Positions 51,890-60,820 of a stretch of 64,000 nucleotides of DNA are shown in pieces. The notes beneath the pieces were generated by a model, which saw only the letters and a list, made by a program, of their open reading frames with translations, had not been told where the DNA came from and ran no database searches. The stretch spans positions 124,001-188,000 of the forward strand of contig JAIRBC010000001.1 of NCBI GenBank assembly GCA_022008415.1, written 5' to 3'. Numbering within the stretch: the first letter of the stretch is position 1; every line of letters begins with the position of its first letter. The DNA comes from Cerina litoralis. GTDB lineage: Bacteria > Bacteroidota > Bacteroidia > Flavobacteriales > Flavobacteriaceae. Made by a program: the position numbers and the translations under genes.

Positions 51890-53029
51890 TTATTTTTCTT
51901 TCAGTGCCACACAGCAGGTGGTCAGGTTGTGCATCTCCAGGTTGCCCCCGGTGGCCCGGCCGAGCTCGGCATTGCTGAACATCCCGGCCATGGGTACGTT
52001 CCAGACATTTTTTATGCCTTCCAGTTCCTGCGACATTAAAGGCCCCAGCGAGAGTATTCTGCCGGCGCAGCTAAATACCACCAGCGCATCGGCTTCGGGC
52101 ATTTTGGTGGCTTTCAGATGCTCTACCCCTTTTACTACTTTATCCATCACATCAAAATCCGGAGGCAGGGAGAAACGGACTTTCGACCCTTGCGGGACGG
52201 AGCCACTGGTGTAGTAGGAACGGTCGTTCCAGTCAACCACCAGGCCCGGACGCATCACCGGATCTCCTTTTTCGCGCTGTAGTTGTAAGGGAAAATTGGC
52301 AGCTATTTCTACCAGTAAATTATTATTCTCGGGGCTTGCATCTTCAATGCCGCCATATTTTGCAGTAAGATCCAGTACCGGAACATTATCTACTGTATAC
52401 ACATGATTGCCTTCACTTCGGGTAACTGTTTTTTCGGTGCCCACGGCCTTCCACCCACAGGTAGCAATGCCTTGTACATCTACTTTTGATTCATCCAGTG
52501 CCAAGCATACCATTGCATTGCCGCTGTCTTTTCCATTGGTGAAAACAAAGGTTTCCGAAAACGCATAATCATCACCCGCGGCACCGCCAAACGCATTTAC
52601 GTCGGCTCCGGCCACATCTTCAATACCCCGCAATACTTCTTCACCATCTGCTGCCGCATTACTGATACCAATTAAAAATGCCGGTACAGAAAACGTAGTT
52701 TTGGCTTGCTGAGCAATTCCTTTAGCCACTTCCCGGTAATTCTTTTCAGGAAATTCTTCAAAAAAGATTTGAAAACGATCGGGCTTCATGTCGAGCAACA
52801 GAATAGCGGCTGAACCCTTTTCTGTATCTTCATCAATAAATTCGCCATTGGTGGTGCAGCCAAAGATGGCAATGCCTTGGTCCTCCAAAAATTTAGCGAT
52901 TGCGGTACGGTTTAGTGCAACAGAAATGAAGGCAATGGCCAGGGTTGGCAAAAAGCCATCGGCCTTACTTTGTTCTAATGCTGCAGCGATTGCTGAAGTG
53001 GAATTTCCTTTGATCGATTTTGCTTTCAC
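51890..53029 (-). CDS. FIST domain signal-transduction protein (FIST 4), first gene of the operon
   Basis: 379 residues. FIST_N: 'LPTLAIAFISVALNRTAIAKF', 'IFGCTTNGEFIDEDTEKGSA' and 'AFGGAAGDDYAF'. FIST_C: 'GIATCGWKAVGTEKTVTRS', 'DVPVLDLTAKYGG' and 'ALVVFSCAGRILSLGPLM', ending 'LTTCCVALKEK'. It is clearly richer in G+C than FIST 1-3: the 60 bases from 52021 hold 33 G/C, the 60 from 50101 hold 22. It probably has a different recent history. It starts the operon; the region upstream carries an inverted repeat at 53134-53150. Confidence 0.9.
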   Translation of the reverse strand: MKAKSIKGNSTSAIAAALEQSKADGFLPTLAIAFISVALNRTAIAKFLEDQGIAIFGCTTNGEFIDEDTEKGSAAILLLDMKPDRFQIFFEEFPEKNYREVAKGIAQQAKTTFSVPAFLIGISNAAADGEEVLRGIEDVAGADVNAFGGAAGDDYAFSETFVFTNGKDSGNAMVCLALDESKVDVQGIATCGWKAVGTEKTVTRSEGNHVYTVDNVPVLDLTAKYGGIEDASPENNNLLVEIAANFPLQLQREKGDPVMRPGLVVDWNDRSYYTSGSVPQGSKVRFSLPPDFDVMDKVVKGVEHLKATKMPEADALVVFSCAGRILSLGPLMSQELEGIKNVWNVPMAGMFSNAELGRATGGNLEMHNLTTCCVALKEK

Positions 53030-53133
53030 GGGTTAATTATGTGGTTGGGTAAATGATAGTTTTAGTTCCTCACTATTCATCTGAGGCTGATTAAAGCGCA
53101 TAGCAAAAAATTGTAATATTCACATTGCAAAGG

Positions 53134-53150
53134 CCTCGTAGGTTACGAGG
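53134..53150. promoter_or_regulatory. Inverted repeat upstream of the FIST operon
   Basis: CCTCGTA-GGT-TACGAGG, a perfect 7-bp inverted repeat about 105 bp upstream of the first FIST start. It may be an operator or another dispersed palindrome. No clear TAnnTTTG promoter is visible on the minus strand here. Confidence 0.4.
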
Positions 53151-53270
53151 TAATGGTAAATAAGGGGAAGGCTGTTAAAGTTACTAAAATCCTAAGGGTA
53201 TGGGTTTATTTCTAAGGGAATTTTTCACCTACTTTCATCCTTGTCCTTGTTATTGGCCATTATTGGGATC

Positions 53271-54452
53271 TTACAAATAACTCAACCACCATTTGTCCTT
53301 GTTGTTGGCTTTGTAGACCATGTATTTTTTACAGATAGGATAAAGGAGCAATATCACCCCTATCCACATCAGATACACTACGAAAAGCGAATAACCGTAG
53401 GTCACTAGGTCTTGGCCCATAAAGCTTTTTGCGGTCAAGATCATAGCCTGCAAATCACCGCCAAAAACCAGCATCCCCGCAATTGCCAAAACGTGAATCA
53501 CAAAAACATGTAGAAAATAATAAAACAGGGGCACCCGGCCGAAGACCAGAAAGAAATCCGTGTACTTATTTTTAATGTTTTCAATGGCTTGTAAAAATAA
53601 AAGTGCGGGTCCTAGTGTAATGCACAGATACAACAAGGAAGGAGGATATTTAGTGACATTAAAAAATGAAATAACAGACTTGGCCCATGAGTCCTGAACC
53701 GACCATGGCACCAAATCGCCATACAAATTTGATCCCCTTAAAACCAAAAACAAGGCGAGTGCCCCGAACCCCAACCGCAAGAGCCATTTTTTTCTTAATG
53801 TGGGATCAAAATCTTTTTGATAAAAGGCACCAAAACAATATCCAAGAGCCATCACCCCTATCCATGGTATAAGCGGATATTGAATGAGGAACGCCGAATT
53901 GGGGCCGAAGACCAACATGTTCTGTTGGTGCAAGAGATACCAAATGACCGCTTGAAAACTTTGGCCTTGCATAACGATGCCATCTAACAGGTTATGACCA
54001 GCGATCAAAGTAATTCCAATAGCGAGAATGGCTTTTTTGGGCAAAAGGATCAAAAATGATAAACACACCATACTAAAACCAATGGCCCAAATAACCTGGA
54101 CCACGGGAAAACTATAGGTAAGATCAAACGTCCAAATGAGGTTGTTTATCGCCAATTCCAAAAAAATAAGCCAAATTCCCCGTGTTAATAGAAATTTAAA
54201 AAGGGCTGGCTCAGTCTTTTTACTACCGTATAAATAGGCCGAAGTTCCTGCCAGGAACACAAACACGGGGGCGCAAAAATGGGTGATAAATCGGGTAAAA
54301 AACAGTATCGGGGTGGTGGTTTCCAGATTCGTCGGATCGTTAAAGAACGAGCCGTAATAAAAATAATCCCTTACGTGATCCAAGGCCATAATGACCATGA
54401 CGAGACCCCTTAGGAGGTCTATAGATTCTATTCGGTTGGTTTTTGGTATCAT
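53271..54452 (-). CDS. DUF1624 / heparan-alpha-glucosaminide N-acetyltransferase-like membrane protein
   Basis: 393 residues with about ten membrane helices. The opening 'RIESIDLLRGLVMVIMALDHVRDYF' contains the R-G-x-x-M-x-x-M-x-x-DH signature, with the histidine used by this acyltransferase superfamily. 'HFCAPVFVFLAGTSAYL' and 'FGRVPLFYYFLHVFVIHVLA' are also typical. Members move acetyl or acyl groups across the membrane onto sugars; the substrate in bacteria is generally unknown. It is the last gene of the run beginning at the acyl-CoA synthetase, 17 bp after the fatty acid transporter. Confidence 0.82.
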   Translation of the reverse strand: MIPKTNRIESIDLLRGLVMVIMALDHVRDYFYYGSFFNDPTNLETTTPILFFTRFITHFCAPVFVFLAGTSAYLYGSKKTEPALFKFLLTRGIWLIFLELAINNLIWTFDLTYSFPVVQVIWAIGFSMVCLSFLILLPKKAILAIGITLIAGHNLLDGIVMQGQSFQAVIWYLLHQQNMLVFGPNSAFLIQYPLIPWIGVMALGYCFGAFYQKDFDPTLRKKWLLRLGFGALALFLVLRGSNLYGDLVPWSVQDSWAKSVISFFNVTKYPPSLLYLCITLGPALLFLQAIENIKNKYTDFFLVFGRVPLFYYFLHVFVIHVLAIAGMLVFGGDLQAMILTAKSFMGQDLVTYGYSLFVVYLMWIGVILLLYPICKKYMVYKANNKDKWWLSYL

Positions 54453-54469
54453 ATTTTAATTGGATTAAA

Positions 54470-55867
54470 TTACAAAGGCATCCAAGTCACTAAGATAGAT
54501 TGGATGATAAAGAATACGATAAAGGGAATGGCCAAATATCCCATCACGTCGCGTGCCTGTATTTTTATGCCAGCTCCCATGATGGGGAATACAAGCAATA
54601 AGTAAAAGGGCTGTAATGCATTGGTCAGGCTTTCGCCATAAGCAATTGACATCGATGCCCTTGTTATCATTGCAGTCACTTCATTTGCTGGCAATCCTAT
54701 CCCAATTTCTTTTACGGCGTTGATGATGCTTGGGCCTACCACAGCAAATTCGCCCCCTGCCGACGGGATGGCAAAATTTATAACTCCCCCAGTTAAATAG
54801 GCATAGAATGGATAAGAGTTAATGGTCCCAACCGATGCTAAAAGTTCTGCAAGCTTTTCGCCTAAACCCGTATAGAGCATAATGCCCATAATTCCCGCAT
54901 AAAACGGGTATTGAAAAATAACCCCTGAAATATTACTGCTGGAGCGTTTCATGGCAATCACATAACGCATAGGTGTTTTGTGTAATGCCAATCCGATTAT
55001 CAAGAAAATGAAAATCATAATATTAAAGTTCAATTGAAAACCGTTGGTAAAAAAATGATAGATGATATAGGTCAATCCCATCAGCACAATACAAGTTTGA
55101 AGTATTACTCCATTGTTCAAACTATCGGAAATGGACTTGAATGATAATTTCATACTTAAGGCTTCGTCTTTTATTGAAAGCCCTTTTTTTTCCGTTTTAT
55201 CTTCCAACATATCTTCCAATGTTTTAAGGTGCTTCGTTTTCGGAATGAGAAGTACAATCATTAAAGGAGCGAACACGACAGAAAGAACCATCATGGCAAT
55301 GTTTAAAGTTGAACCCAATGTTAATGATGTTGGAATAATCTCCGATAAAATTCCGGCTTCAATTAAGTAGTTCTTCTCTGTGCCCAACAACAACGGAATG
55401 GAACTCGAAAGACCTGTTACCCAACTGCCAGCACTAAAATAGACACAGGCTACCAAAAAGGGATAATTGACGCCTTTAATACGAATGGCCAATTCCCTCG
55501 CTAAGACGCAAGTAATAACGATCCATCCAAAACTTACGAGTGTCAGTGAAGCTCCAATAAAAATTACGACAAAATAAACCTGTCGTGGTGTTTTTATGTA
55601 ATTGGTAAGTTTGTCAATGGTTCTTTTTACAGTTGGAGAAAGTGCGATTGCAAAACCAGTAATAATAATCAATACGATCTGCATCCCGAATTCCAACAAA
55701 GACCAAAATCCATCATACCATCCTTTAATTATTTCCAAAGGCGTCGTATCTAACCAAATAAGTGCTGTTAAACCGGTTATTAGCGTTAATAGCATTGCAA
55801 AAACGAATGCATTTGGCATGTATTTTTGAAATAGGAATGTAAATTTTTCTCCGAGTTTCGTAAACAT
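54470..55867 (-). CDS. Short-chain fatty acid transporter, AtoE family
   Basis: 465 residues with about twelve membrane helices. Family elements include 'LGEKFTFLFQKYMPNAFVFA', 'GWYDGFWSLLEFGMQIVLIIITGFA', 'GVIFQYPFYAGIMGIM', 'FAIPSAGGEFAVVGP' and 'SMSIAYGESLTNALQPFY'. AtoE-type proteins bring short-chain fatty acids such as acetoacetate or butyrate across the inner membrane. The acyl-CoA synthetase just upstream (105 bp) could activate the imported acid. Length is usual for the family. The frame is slightly more AT-rich than its neighbours. Confidence 0.87.
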   Translation of the reverse strand: MFTKLGEKFTFLFQKYMPNAFVFAMLLTLITGLTALIWLDTTPLEIIKGWYDGFWSLLEFGMQIVLIIITGFAIALSPTVKRTIDKLTNYIKTPRQVYFVVIFIGASLTLVSFGWIVITCVLARELAIRIKGVNYPFLVACVYFSAGSWVTGLSSSIPLLLGTEKNYLIEAGILSEIIPTSLTLGSTLNIAMMVLSVVFAPLMIVLLIPKTKHLKTLEDMLEDKTEKKGLSIKDEALSMKLSFKSISDSLNNGVILQTCIVLMGLTYIIYHFFTNGFQLNFNIMIFIFLIIGLALHKTPMRYVIAMKRSSSNISGVIFQYPFYAGIMGIMLYTGLGEKLAELLASVGTINSYPFYAYLTGGVINFAIPSAGGEFAVVGPSIINAVKEIGIGLPANEVTAMITRASMSIAYGESLTNALQPFYLLLVFPIMGAGIKIQARDVMGYLAIPFIVFFIIQSILVTWMPL

Positions 55868-55890
55868 AATGGGTTGAATTTTAATTTCTT

Positions 55891-55956
55891 TCCCTCCCGG
55901 GAGGGGATTAAGGGGTTGGTTTCGAGCGCTTTATTATATTCCCCTCCTTGGAGGGG
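55891..55956. repeat. GC-rich palindromes between the acyl-CoA synthetase and atoE-type genes
   Basis: CCCTCCCGGGAGGG at 55892-55905 and CCCCTCC-TT-GGAGGGG at 55941-55956. They resemble the GC-rich palindromes translated inside the kinase genes. Confidence 0.6.
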
Positions 55957-55972
55957 CCAGGGGTGGGTCTAG

Positions 55973-57616
55973 TTAAGACTCAAAAACCACCTTCTGTTCC
56001 AATTCATACCACGATTTGTATAAGGGTCGATAGTTCTTTTCAATACGGTTTCTCTTAATTTTTAGAGTTGGCGTGGTCATCCCATTTTCAACGGTCCAGT
56101 CGTTTTGTAAGACCACCACTTTTTCTATTTTCTCGTGCTTTTTTAGCGTGGGATTTAGCGTCTGAATGAAATTGGAAAGACTGGCAACCAGTTCCTCTCT
56201 TTTTTTAGCTTTTCCAATGGCGGAAGCTGTTATCAAGGCGATGGGTTGTGGCAGGCCGGTTCCTACGATACAGATCTGTTCAATATCGGTGTTTTTAGAA
56301 AATTGCAGTTCTAGTGGAGACGGGGAGATGTATTTGCCCTTGTCGGTCTTAAACTGGTCTTTGACCCGCCCCGTGATGGTTAAGAAACCCTCCTTATCAT
56401 ATTCGCCAATATCCCCTGTTTTAAAATACCCTTCTTTATCAAAAACCCTTGTCGTAATATCCGGAGCTTTATAATAGCCTTTAAACAGACATTTGTTCTT
56501 AATACATATTTCGTTGTCTACAGAAAGCTTGATACTTACATCAGCCAACGCCTTGCCAACGGTCCCAATCTTATTGGCGGATTTAAGGTTCGTATGAGAT
56601 ACACAACAATCTTCGGTCATACCATAGCCTTGTAGTATGGTAATCCCCAGGTTGGCATACCAGTTTACCAAGTTAGGGGCAATTGGTGCGGCTCCTGAGC
56701 AAATAAAGGTGGCATTGGCCAACCCTAATTTGGTATTGATTTTTTTCTTTACTAGCGTGTTTACAATGGGAATGGCCAATAACATGGATAATTTCCTCTG
56801 GGGAAGATTTTCCAGTATGCTTTCCTGGATCTTTGTCCAGATTCTGGGGACTGCAAAAAACACATCGGGTTGTACCGATTCCAAATTTTTGGCAAAGCTT
56901 TCCAAGGAATGTGCAAAGGTTATCTGGCCTCCAAAAAAGAGTATCCCACTACAAAACGCGCGTTCGGCAACGTGTGCCAATGGCAGATAGGACAAAAATT
57001 TGGGATTGCCCGGTAAAGGGATCGCTTGGTTAAACGCAGTTGCCGCATTGGAAAAATTCCCAACCGTATGCATCGCCCCTTTTGGCTGGCCGGTTGTGCC
57101 AGAAGTATAGATGATGGTGTACAGGTCATCTCTTTTGGGCATAGTAAAATCCATCAACCCAGATTCCCTCTCTATAATATCTTCCCACAAAGTACCCGCA
57201 ATTCCGCCAAATGTTTTTACGCTAATTACGGGAATATCGGGTATTCCTTCTTTTTGCGAGTCGAAATCATCCAATTTGCCTATGAAGATCGCTTTCGCTT
57301 CGCTGTGCGTTAAAATCTGACCCACTCCTTTAGCCATGAGGGTTGGATAGATGGGGATAGAAATAAAACCAGCCATCGATATGGCCAAATCGGCAAGGAT
57401 CCAATGCGAACAATTTTTGGACAGGATGGCGACATGGCTCTTTTTGGGCAAGCCCAATTTTAGTAAATAGGAAGCTATTTTTCTGATTTCTATGCCCGCT
57501 TCGGCGTAGGACAGGGGCTTGTTGTTCTTTTCAAAAAGTTGGTTTAGAAACAGGTTATTTGGTGCTTCTTTTTCCCAATAAATAAAGGCTTCTAAAGAAG
57601 AGTTGAACTTTTTCAT
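55973..57616 (-). CDS. AMP-dependent acyl-CoA synthetase
   Basis: 547 residues of the ANL adenylation superfamily. Visible motifs are the P-loop-like 'IIYTSGTTGQPKGAMHT' (A3), 'LSYLPLAHVAER', 'ILQGYGMTEDCCVSHTN' (A5), 'YFKTGDIGEYDKEGFLTITGR' (A7) and 'KTDKGKYISPSPLE' (A8). A lysine-containing C-terminus ('TPTLKIKRNRIEKNY') carries the catalytic A10 lysine. It is predicted to activate a medium- or long-chain fatty acid with ATP and CoA. It follows the iminopeptidase-like gene by 11 bp and precedes the fatty acid transporter. Confidence 0.9.
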   Translation of the reverse strand: MKKFNSSLEAFIYWEKEAPNNLFLNQLFEKNNKPLSYAEAGIEIRKIASYLLKLGLPKKSHVAILSKNCSHWILADLAISMAGFISIPIYPTLMAKGVGQILTHSEAKAIFIGKLDDFDSQKEGIPDIPVISVKTFGGIAGTLWEDIIERESGLMDFTMPKRDDLYTIIYTSGTTGQPKGAMHTVGNFSNAATAFNQAIPLPGNPKFLSYLPLAHVAERAFCSGILFFGGQITFAHSLESFAKNLESVQPDVFFAVPRIWTKIQESILENLPQRKLSMLLAIPIVNTLVKKKINTKLGLANATFICSGAAPIAPNLVNWYANLGITILQGYGMTEDCCVSHTNLKSANKIGTVGKALADVSIKLSVDNEICIKNKCLFKGYYKAPDITTRVFDKEGYFKTGDIGEYDKEGFLTITGRVKDQFKTDKGKYISPSPLELQFSKNTDIEQICIVGTGLPQPIALITASAIGKAKKREELVASLSNFIQTLNPTLKKHEKIEKVVVLQNDWTVENGMTTPTLKIKRNRIEKNYRPLYKSWYELEQKVVFES

Positions 57617-57627
57617 GGCTATGTGTT

Positions 57628-58677
57628 TTACTGTTGGAAGGTCTTGTTGTCCACATCCTTAACAAATTTTATCAATCCGGTGAAATAGGTTTTAGGATCA
57701 TCGTATTGGGAAATATGGCCCGCATTTGCAGTAATGCTTCTCCCGTGTTGTACTTGGGTGCTCATCCACTCCATATACTTGGGATCCATGGTGTCGTATT
57801 TGCCACCGATCATCAACGTTGGGACGGTTAATTCTTTTAATCTATCGGAAACATCCCAACCTTTTAAAGTGGCATTACCTGTCACCCCAAATTCGCTATA
57901 GCCTTGCATGTAGATGTAAATATTCGGGTTGAGGTGGTTAAAAGCCCGGTTGACGAATTCTGGCCATTGGTCTAGTGGTTTTCTTAAAATGTGCTCGGTA
58001 TAGTAATATTTGGTGACCAACTCGGTATATTTTGGATTGGCAAAATCTTCTTTTGCTTCAAAATCTTTAATTTCTTTATAAACTTTTGGAGGTAGTTGGG
58101 CTCCCAAAACTTCGGCATATTTTTCATATTCGGGAATGCTCGCCATCATATTCGAAATAATCAATCCTTTTAGATTGTCCTGATATTTCAGCGCGTATTC
58201 CATCGCCAAGATTCCGCCCCAAGATTGTCCGAGTAGATAGAAGTTGTCTTTGTTTAGGTTTAAGGCTTTCCGAACCTGTTCTACTTCTTCCACAAAATGT
58301 TGGGTAGTCCAAAGCGTGGAATCGTTGGGCTTGTCGCTGTAATAACTATCGAGCTGATCGTAATAGATGTATTCGATTTCTGCATTGGGCAGATAACCGT
58401 CAAAATTTTCAAAAGCCTCATGCGTAGCTCCGGGACCTCCGTGAAGCAGCAAAACCTTCATTTTTGGATTGTTGCCCACGCGTTTTGTCCAGACGTAAAA
58501 GGTGCCTTTGGGAGTTTCAATCGGAATCATCCTGACGCCTCCCGTTATTTGGTCATCGCTGTTGGAATAATCCATATAGGTGGATTTGCAATCGGTTTCG
58601 GCTATTGATCGTTGTTTTTCTTGGCAGCCCAGTAGAAGGCTTGCCGAAATGATGAAGGAGTAGATTGAATTTTTCAT
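57628..58677 (-). CDS. Proline iminopeptidase-family alpha/beta hydrolase, lipoprotein
   Basis: 349 residues from the ATG at 58677, which gives a lipobox 'SASLLLGC' and avoids overlap with the dipeptidase gene. Alpha/beta-hydrolase elements are the oxyanion segment 'LLLHGGPGATHEAF', the nucleophile elbow 'LLGQSWGGILAMEY' (Ser), 'MIGGKYDTMDP' (Asp) and 'NAGHISQYDDP' (His). This is the family of proline iminopeptidase and tricorn-associated peptidases, which release N-terminal residues from short peptides. A lipid anchor places it in the periplasm. Next to an M19 dipeptidase, it suggests peptide scavenging. Confidence 0.87.
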   Translation of the reverse strand: MKNSIYSFIISASLLLGCQEKQRSIAETDCKSTYMDYSNSDDQITGGVRMIPIETPKGTFYVWTKRVGNNPKMKVLLLHGGPGATHEAFENFDGYLPNAEIEYIYYDQLDSYYSDKPNDSTLWTTQHFVEEVEQVRKALNLNKDNFYLLGQSWGGILAMEYALKYQDNLKGLIISNMMASIPEYEKYAEVLGAQLPPKVYKEIKDFEAKEDFANPKYTELVTKYYYTEHILRKPLDQWPEFVNRAFNHLNPNIYIYMQGYSEFGVTGNATLKGWDVSDRLKELTVPTLMIGGKYDTMDPKYMEWMSTQVQHGRSITANAGHISQYDDPKTYFTGLIKFVKDVDNKTFQQ

Positions 58678-58693
58678 GATTTTTGGTTTTATG

Positions 58694-59911
58694 TTAGTTG
58701 GTTTCATTCGCCTTCAATACCCGTAACAGGTTTCCGCCCAGGATTTTGTCGATATCTTTTTTGCTGTATCCTTTTATAACCAGGGCTTTTGTGATCAATG
58801 GGTAGTCGGTAACGTCGTCCAATTGTTGTGGGGTGAGATTGATACCGTCAAAGTCGGATCCCAATCCAACATAGTCGGCCCCGACTAATTTTACGATATA
58901 GTCTATATGGTCAATGAGCATGGATAGGGGGGGACGAAGACTATTTGCTTCCATGGAATACTCCCTGTATAGATAATCCCATGCATAAAAGCTATCCATA
59001 CCTGCACTTTTGAGCGAATCGTTTTCGGCAGCGTGCTTTTCCAAAAAGGCGGCCTCCTTTTTGTCAAAGCCGGGGTCAATAAAGCCCGGGTGAAAATTGA
59101 TTTGTATTACTCCGCCATTTTTAGCGATGGCCCTTATTTGATCGTCCTTTAAATTACGGCGGTTATTTACCAAGGCGTACACCGAACTATGCGATGCAAT
59201 GATAGGCTTTGTAGTTATTTGGATAACGTCCCAAAAAGTTTGATCGCCTACGTGGCTCACATCTACCATCATACCCAGGGCGTTCAATTTTTGGACAACT
59301 TGGCGGCCAAATTCCGTTAGTCCTTTTTTCCCTTCAGAGTTTAGGACCACTTGCTTGTTCTGCCCATTTTCGGTGAGGCCGGGAGACTCGTCTGCCGCAC
59401 TAGTCGCCCAAGAGGGTGCAACATTGTGGGTTAGGGTTAAATATCTGGCGCCACGCTTATAGAGCGCCTTTAATTTATTTAAGTCATCCTCTATCATGTG
59501 GCCGCCTTCTACGCCAAACATAGCCGCTATCTTATTTTGTTTTACGGCCTTCAGCAATTCCGCATAATTGGTTACTTTGCTTATTTTATCGGGATTGCGT
59601 GCTATCACGGCATCTAGGGTGTCCATTTCTTTGTTGGCAAATGCAAAAGGGTCTTTTATACCACCGTCGCAATACACAGAAAAGAACTGTACATCTACTT
59701 CGCCTTTTTTTAACCTTGCAAGATCGCTATGGGTTTTGCCGGATAGGTCGCCGTCTATTATGACACCTTTTTCCACAGCTTTCATCAATATGTCGTTGTG
59801 GGTGTCTACTACAATGGCGTTCTGGTGGATTTCTTGATAGGTTTGGGCGTTTAGTTGAAGTATCGCAATATTAGCGAGCAGTAAAAGTCTAATTATCATT
59901 TTTGTCATCAT
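58694..59911 (-). CDS. Membrane dipeptidase, peptidase family M19
   Basis: 405 residues with a signal peptide (about 1-22, 'AILQLNAQ'). Family M19 zinc ligands and motifs are visible: 'VVDTHNDIL', 'FGVEGGHMIEDDL', 'MVDVSHVGDQTFWDV', 'PIIASHSSVYA' and 'GLGSDFDGI'. These metalloenzymes cut dipeptides, including some D-amino acid and dehydropeptide substrates, outside the cytoplasm. The start overlaps the DUF6090 stop by ATGA, and the iminopeptidase-like gene follows 16 bp later, so the three form one transcript. Confidence 0.92.
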   Translation of the reverse strand: MMTKMIIRLLLLANIAILQLNAQTYQEIHQNAIVVDTHNDILMKAVEKGVIIDGDLSGKTHSDLARLKKGEVDVQFFSVYCDGGIKDPFAFANKEMDTLDAVIARNPDKISKVTNYAELLKAVKQNKIAAMFGVEGGHMIEDDLNKLKALYKRGARYLTLTHNVAPSWATSAADESPGLTENGQNKQVVLNSEGKKGLTEFGRQVVQKLNALGMMVDVSHVGDQTFWDVIQITTKPIIASHSSVYALVNNRRNLKDDQIRAIAKNGGVIQINFHPGFIDPGFDKKEAAFLEKHAAENDSLKSAGMDSFYAWDYLYREYSMEANSLRPPLSMLIDHIDYIVKLVGADYVGLGSDFDGINLTPQQLDDVTDYPLITKALVIKGYSKKDIDKILGGNLLRVLKANETN

Positions 59912-60621
59912 TTTAAATCCTTTTTAATCAAGGTTTTTATTTCCGATATTTTAGTTAGTGCTAATTCTATATTTCGCACGGAACCGTATCTATTATCCTT
60001 ATAAATTTTGAAAAAAGTAATTGTTGATGGGTTTTCAAAGAATGCTTTTGAATCTATAGGCGTGCAATACTCACGATATTTAAAATCTGAAAAATCTTGT
60101 TTTACTATTGGGATCCAATCTATTCTAAATGATTCACTTACATCATTTAGTGCCTGATAAACACCATATAAAATCTCATCGTAATACGATATTAATGCCA
60201 ATTGGAGCCCATTGTCAGAAATAGTCTCTATACCTTTAGATTTTAATACCTCAAAGGCGCTTGATTGTGATTTAAATCTTTCAAATGAAATGATTTTTCC
60301 CATCCAATTGTTTAAACTATCACCATAGTTTCCCGAAGCAACTTGCTCGATTAACCGATTTGTTAATACGTTGGCTTCCTTTGCTTTAATTAATTCATTT
60401 GTTAAAGCAATGGAATCATTTTTTAAATTGTGATTAATTAAAAGCAGGATTTCTTGTTCATACTTTTGATTCTTTCGTGAATCGTTCCAGTTATTAATTT
60501 GTAAAGCGAGTAAAATACCAATGACCACCAACACAATTTCACCAACAGCGTATTTGAGATAATTAGCAGTTTTTCCTTCTTTGAGCAATTGCTTTCTAAT
60601 AGTTCTAAATAATTTTATCAT
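59908..60621 (-). CDS. DUF6090 family membrane protein
   Basis: 237 residues. The opening 'MIKLFRTIRKQLLKEGKTANYLKYAVGEIVLVVIGILLALQINNWN' pattern, with one membrane helix at about 25-42 followed by a long helical domain, is typical of DUF6090, a Bacteroidetes-specific family often found in many copies. No function is known. It starts the transcript with the dipeptidase and hydrolase. A REP-like element lies upstream at 60688-60786. Confidence 0.82.
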   Translation of the reverse strand: MIKLFRTIRKQLLKEGKTANYLKYAVGEIVLVVIGILLALQINNWNDSRKNQKYEQEILLLINHNLKNDSIALTNELIKAKEANVLTNRLIEQVASGNYGDSLNNWMGKIISFERFKSQSSAFEVLKSKGIETISDNGLQLALISYYDEILYGVYQALNDVSESFRIDWIPIVKQDFSDFKYREYCTPIDSKAFFENPSTITFFKIYKDNRYGSVRNIELALTKISEIKTLIKKDLK

Positions 60622-60687
60622 AGTCTTTTAGTCTTCCCCTCTTGGGACGGGTTATGGGAGGGTCTTGTGTTTTTACTTTTAATTTCG

Positions 60688-60786
60688 CCCCCGCTGGTGC
60701 GAGCGTCACGCTCGTACCTTCGACGATTTAGAACTTTTTTTGTTTACCCGTGCCCGGCACGAGCAGAATATGCTCGTGCTGGTAGG
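60688..60786. repeat. 99-bp REP-like element, copy 1
   Basis: Starts CCCCCGCTGGTGCGAGCG, contains the hairpin GAGCG-TCA-CGCTC, an AT-rich spacer, 'GCCCGGCACGAGCA', and a second hairpin GAGCA-GAATA-TGCTC. A same-length relative lies at 63727-63825. Confidence 0.7.
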
Positions 60787-60820
60787 AGTAATATCATATC
60801 CTATATTTTATACCCAATAC

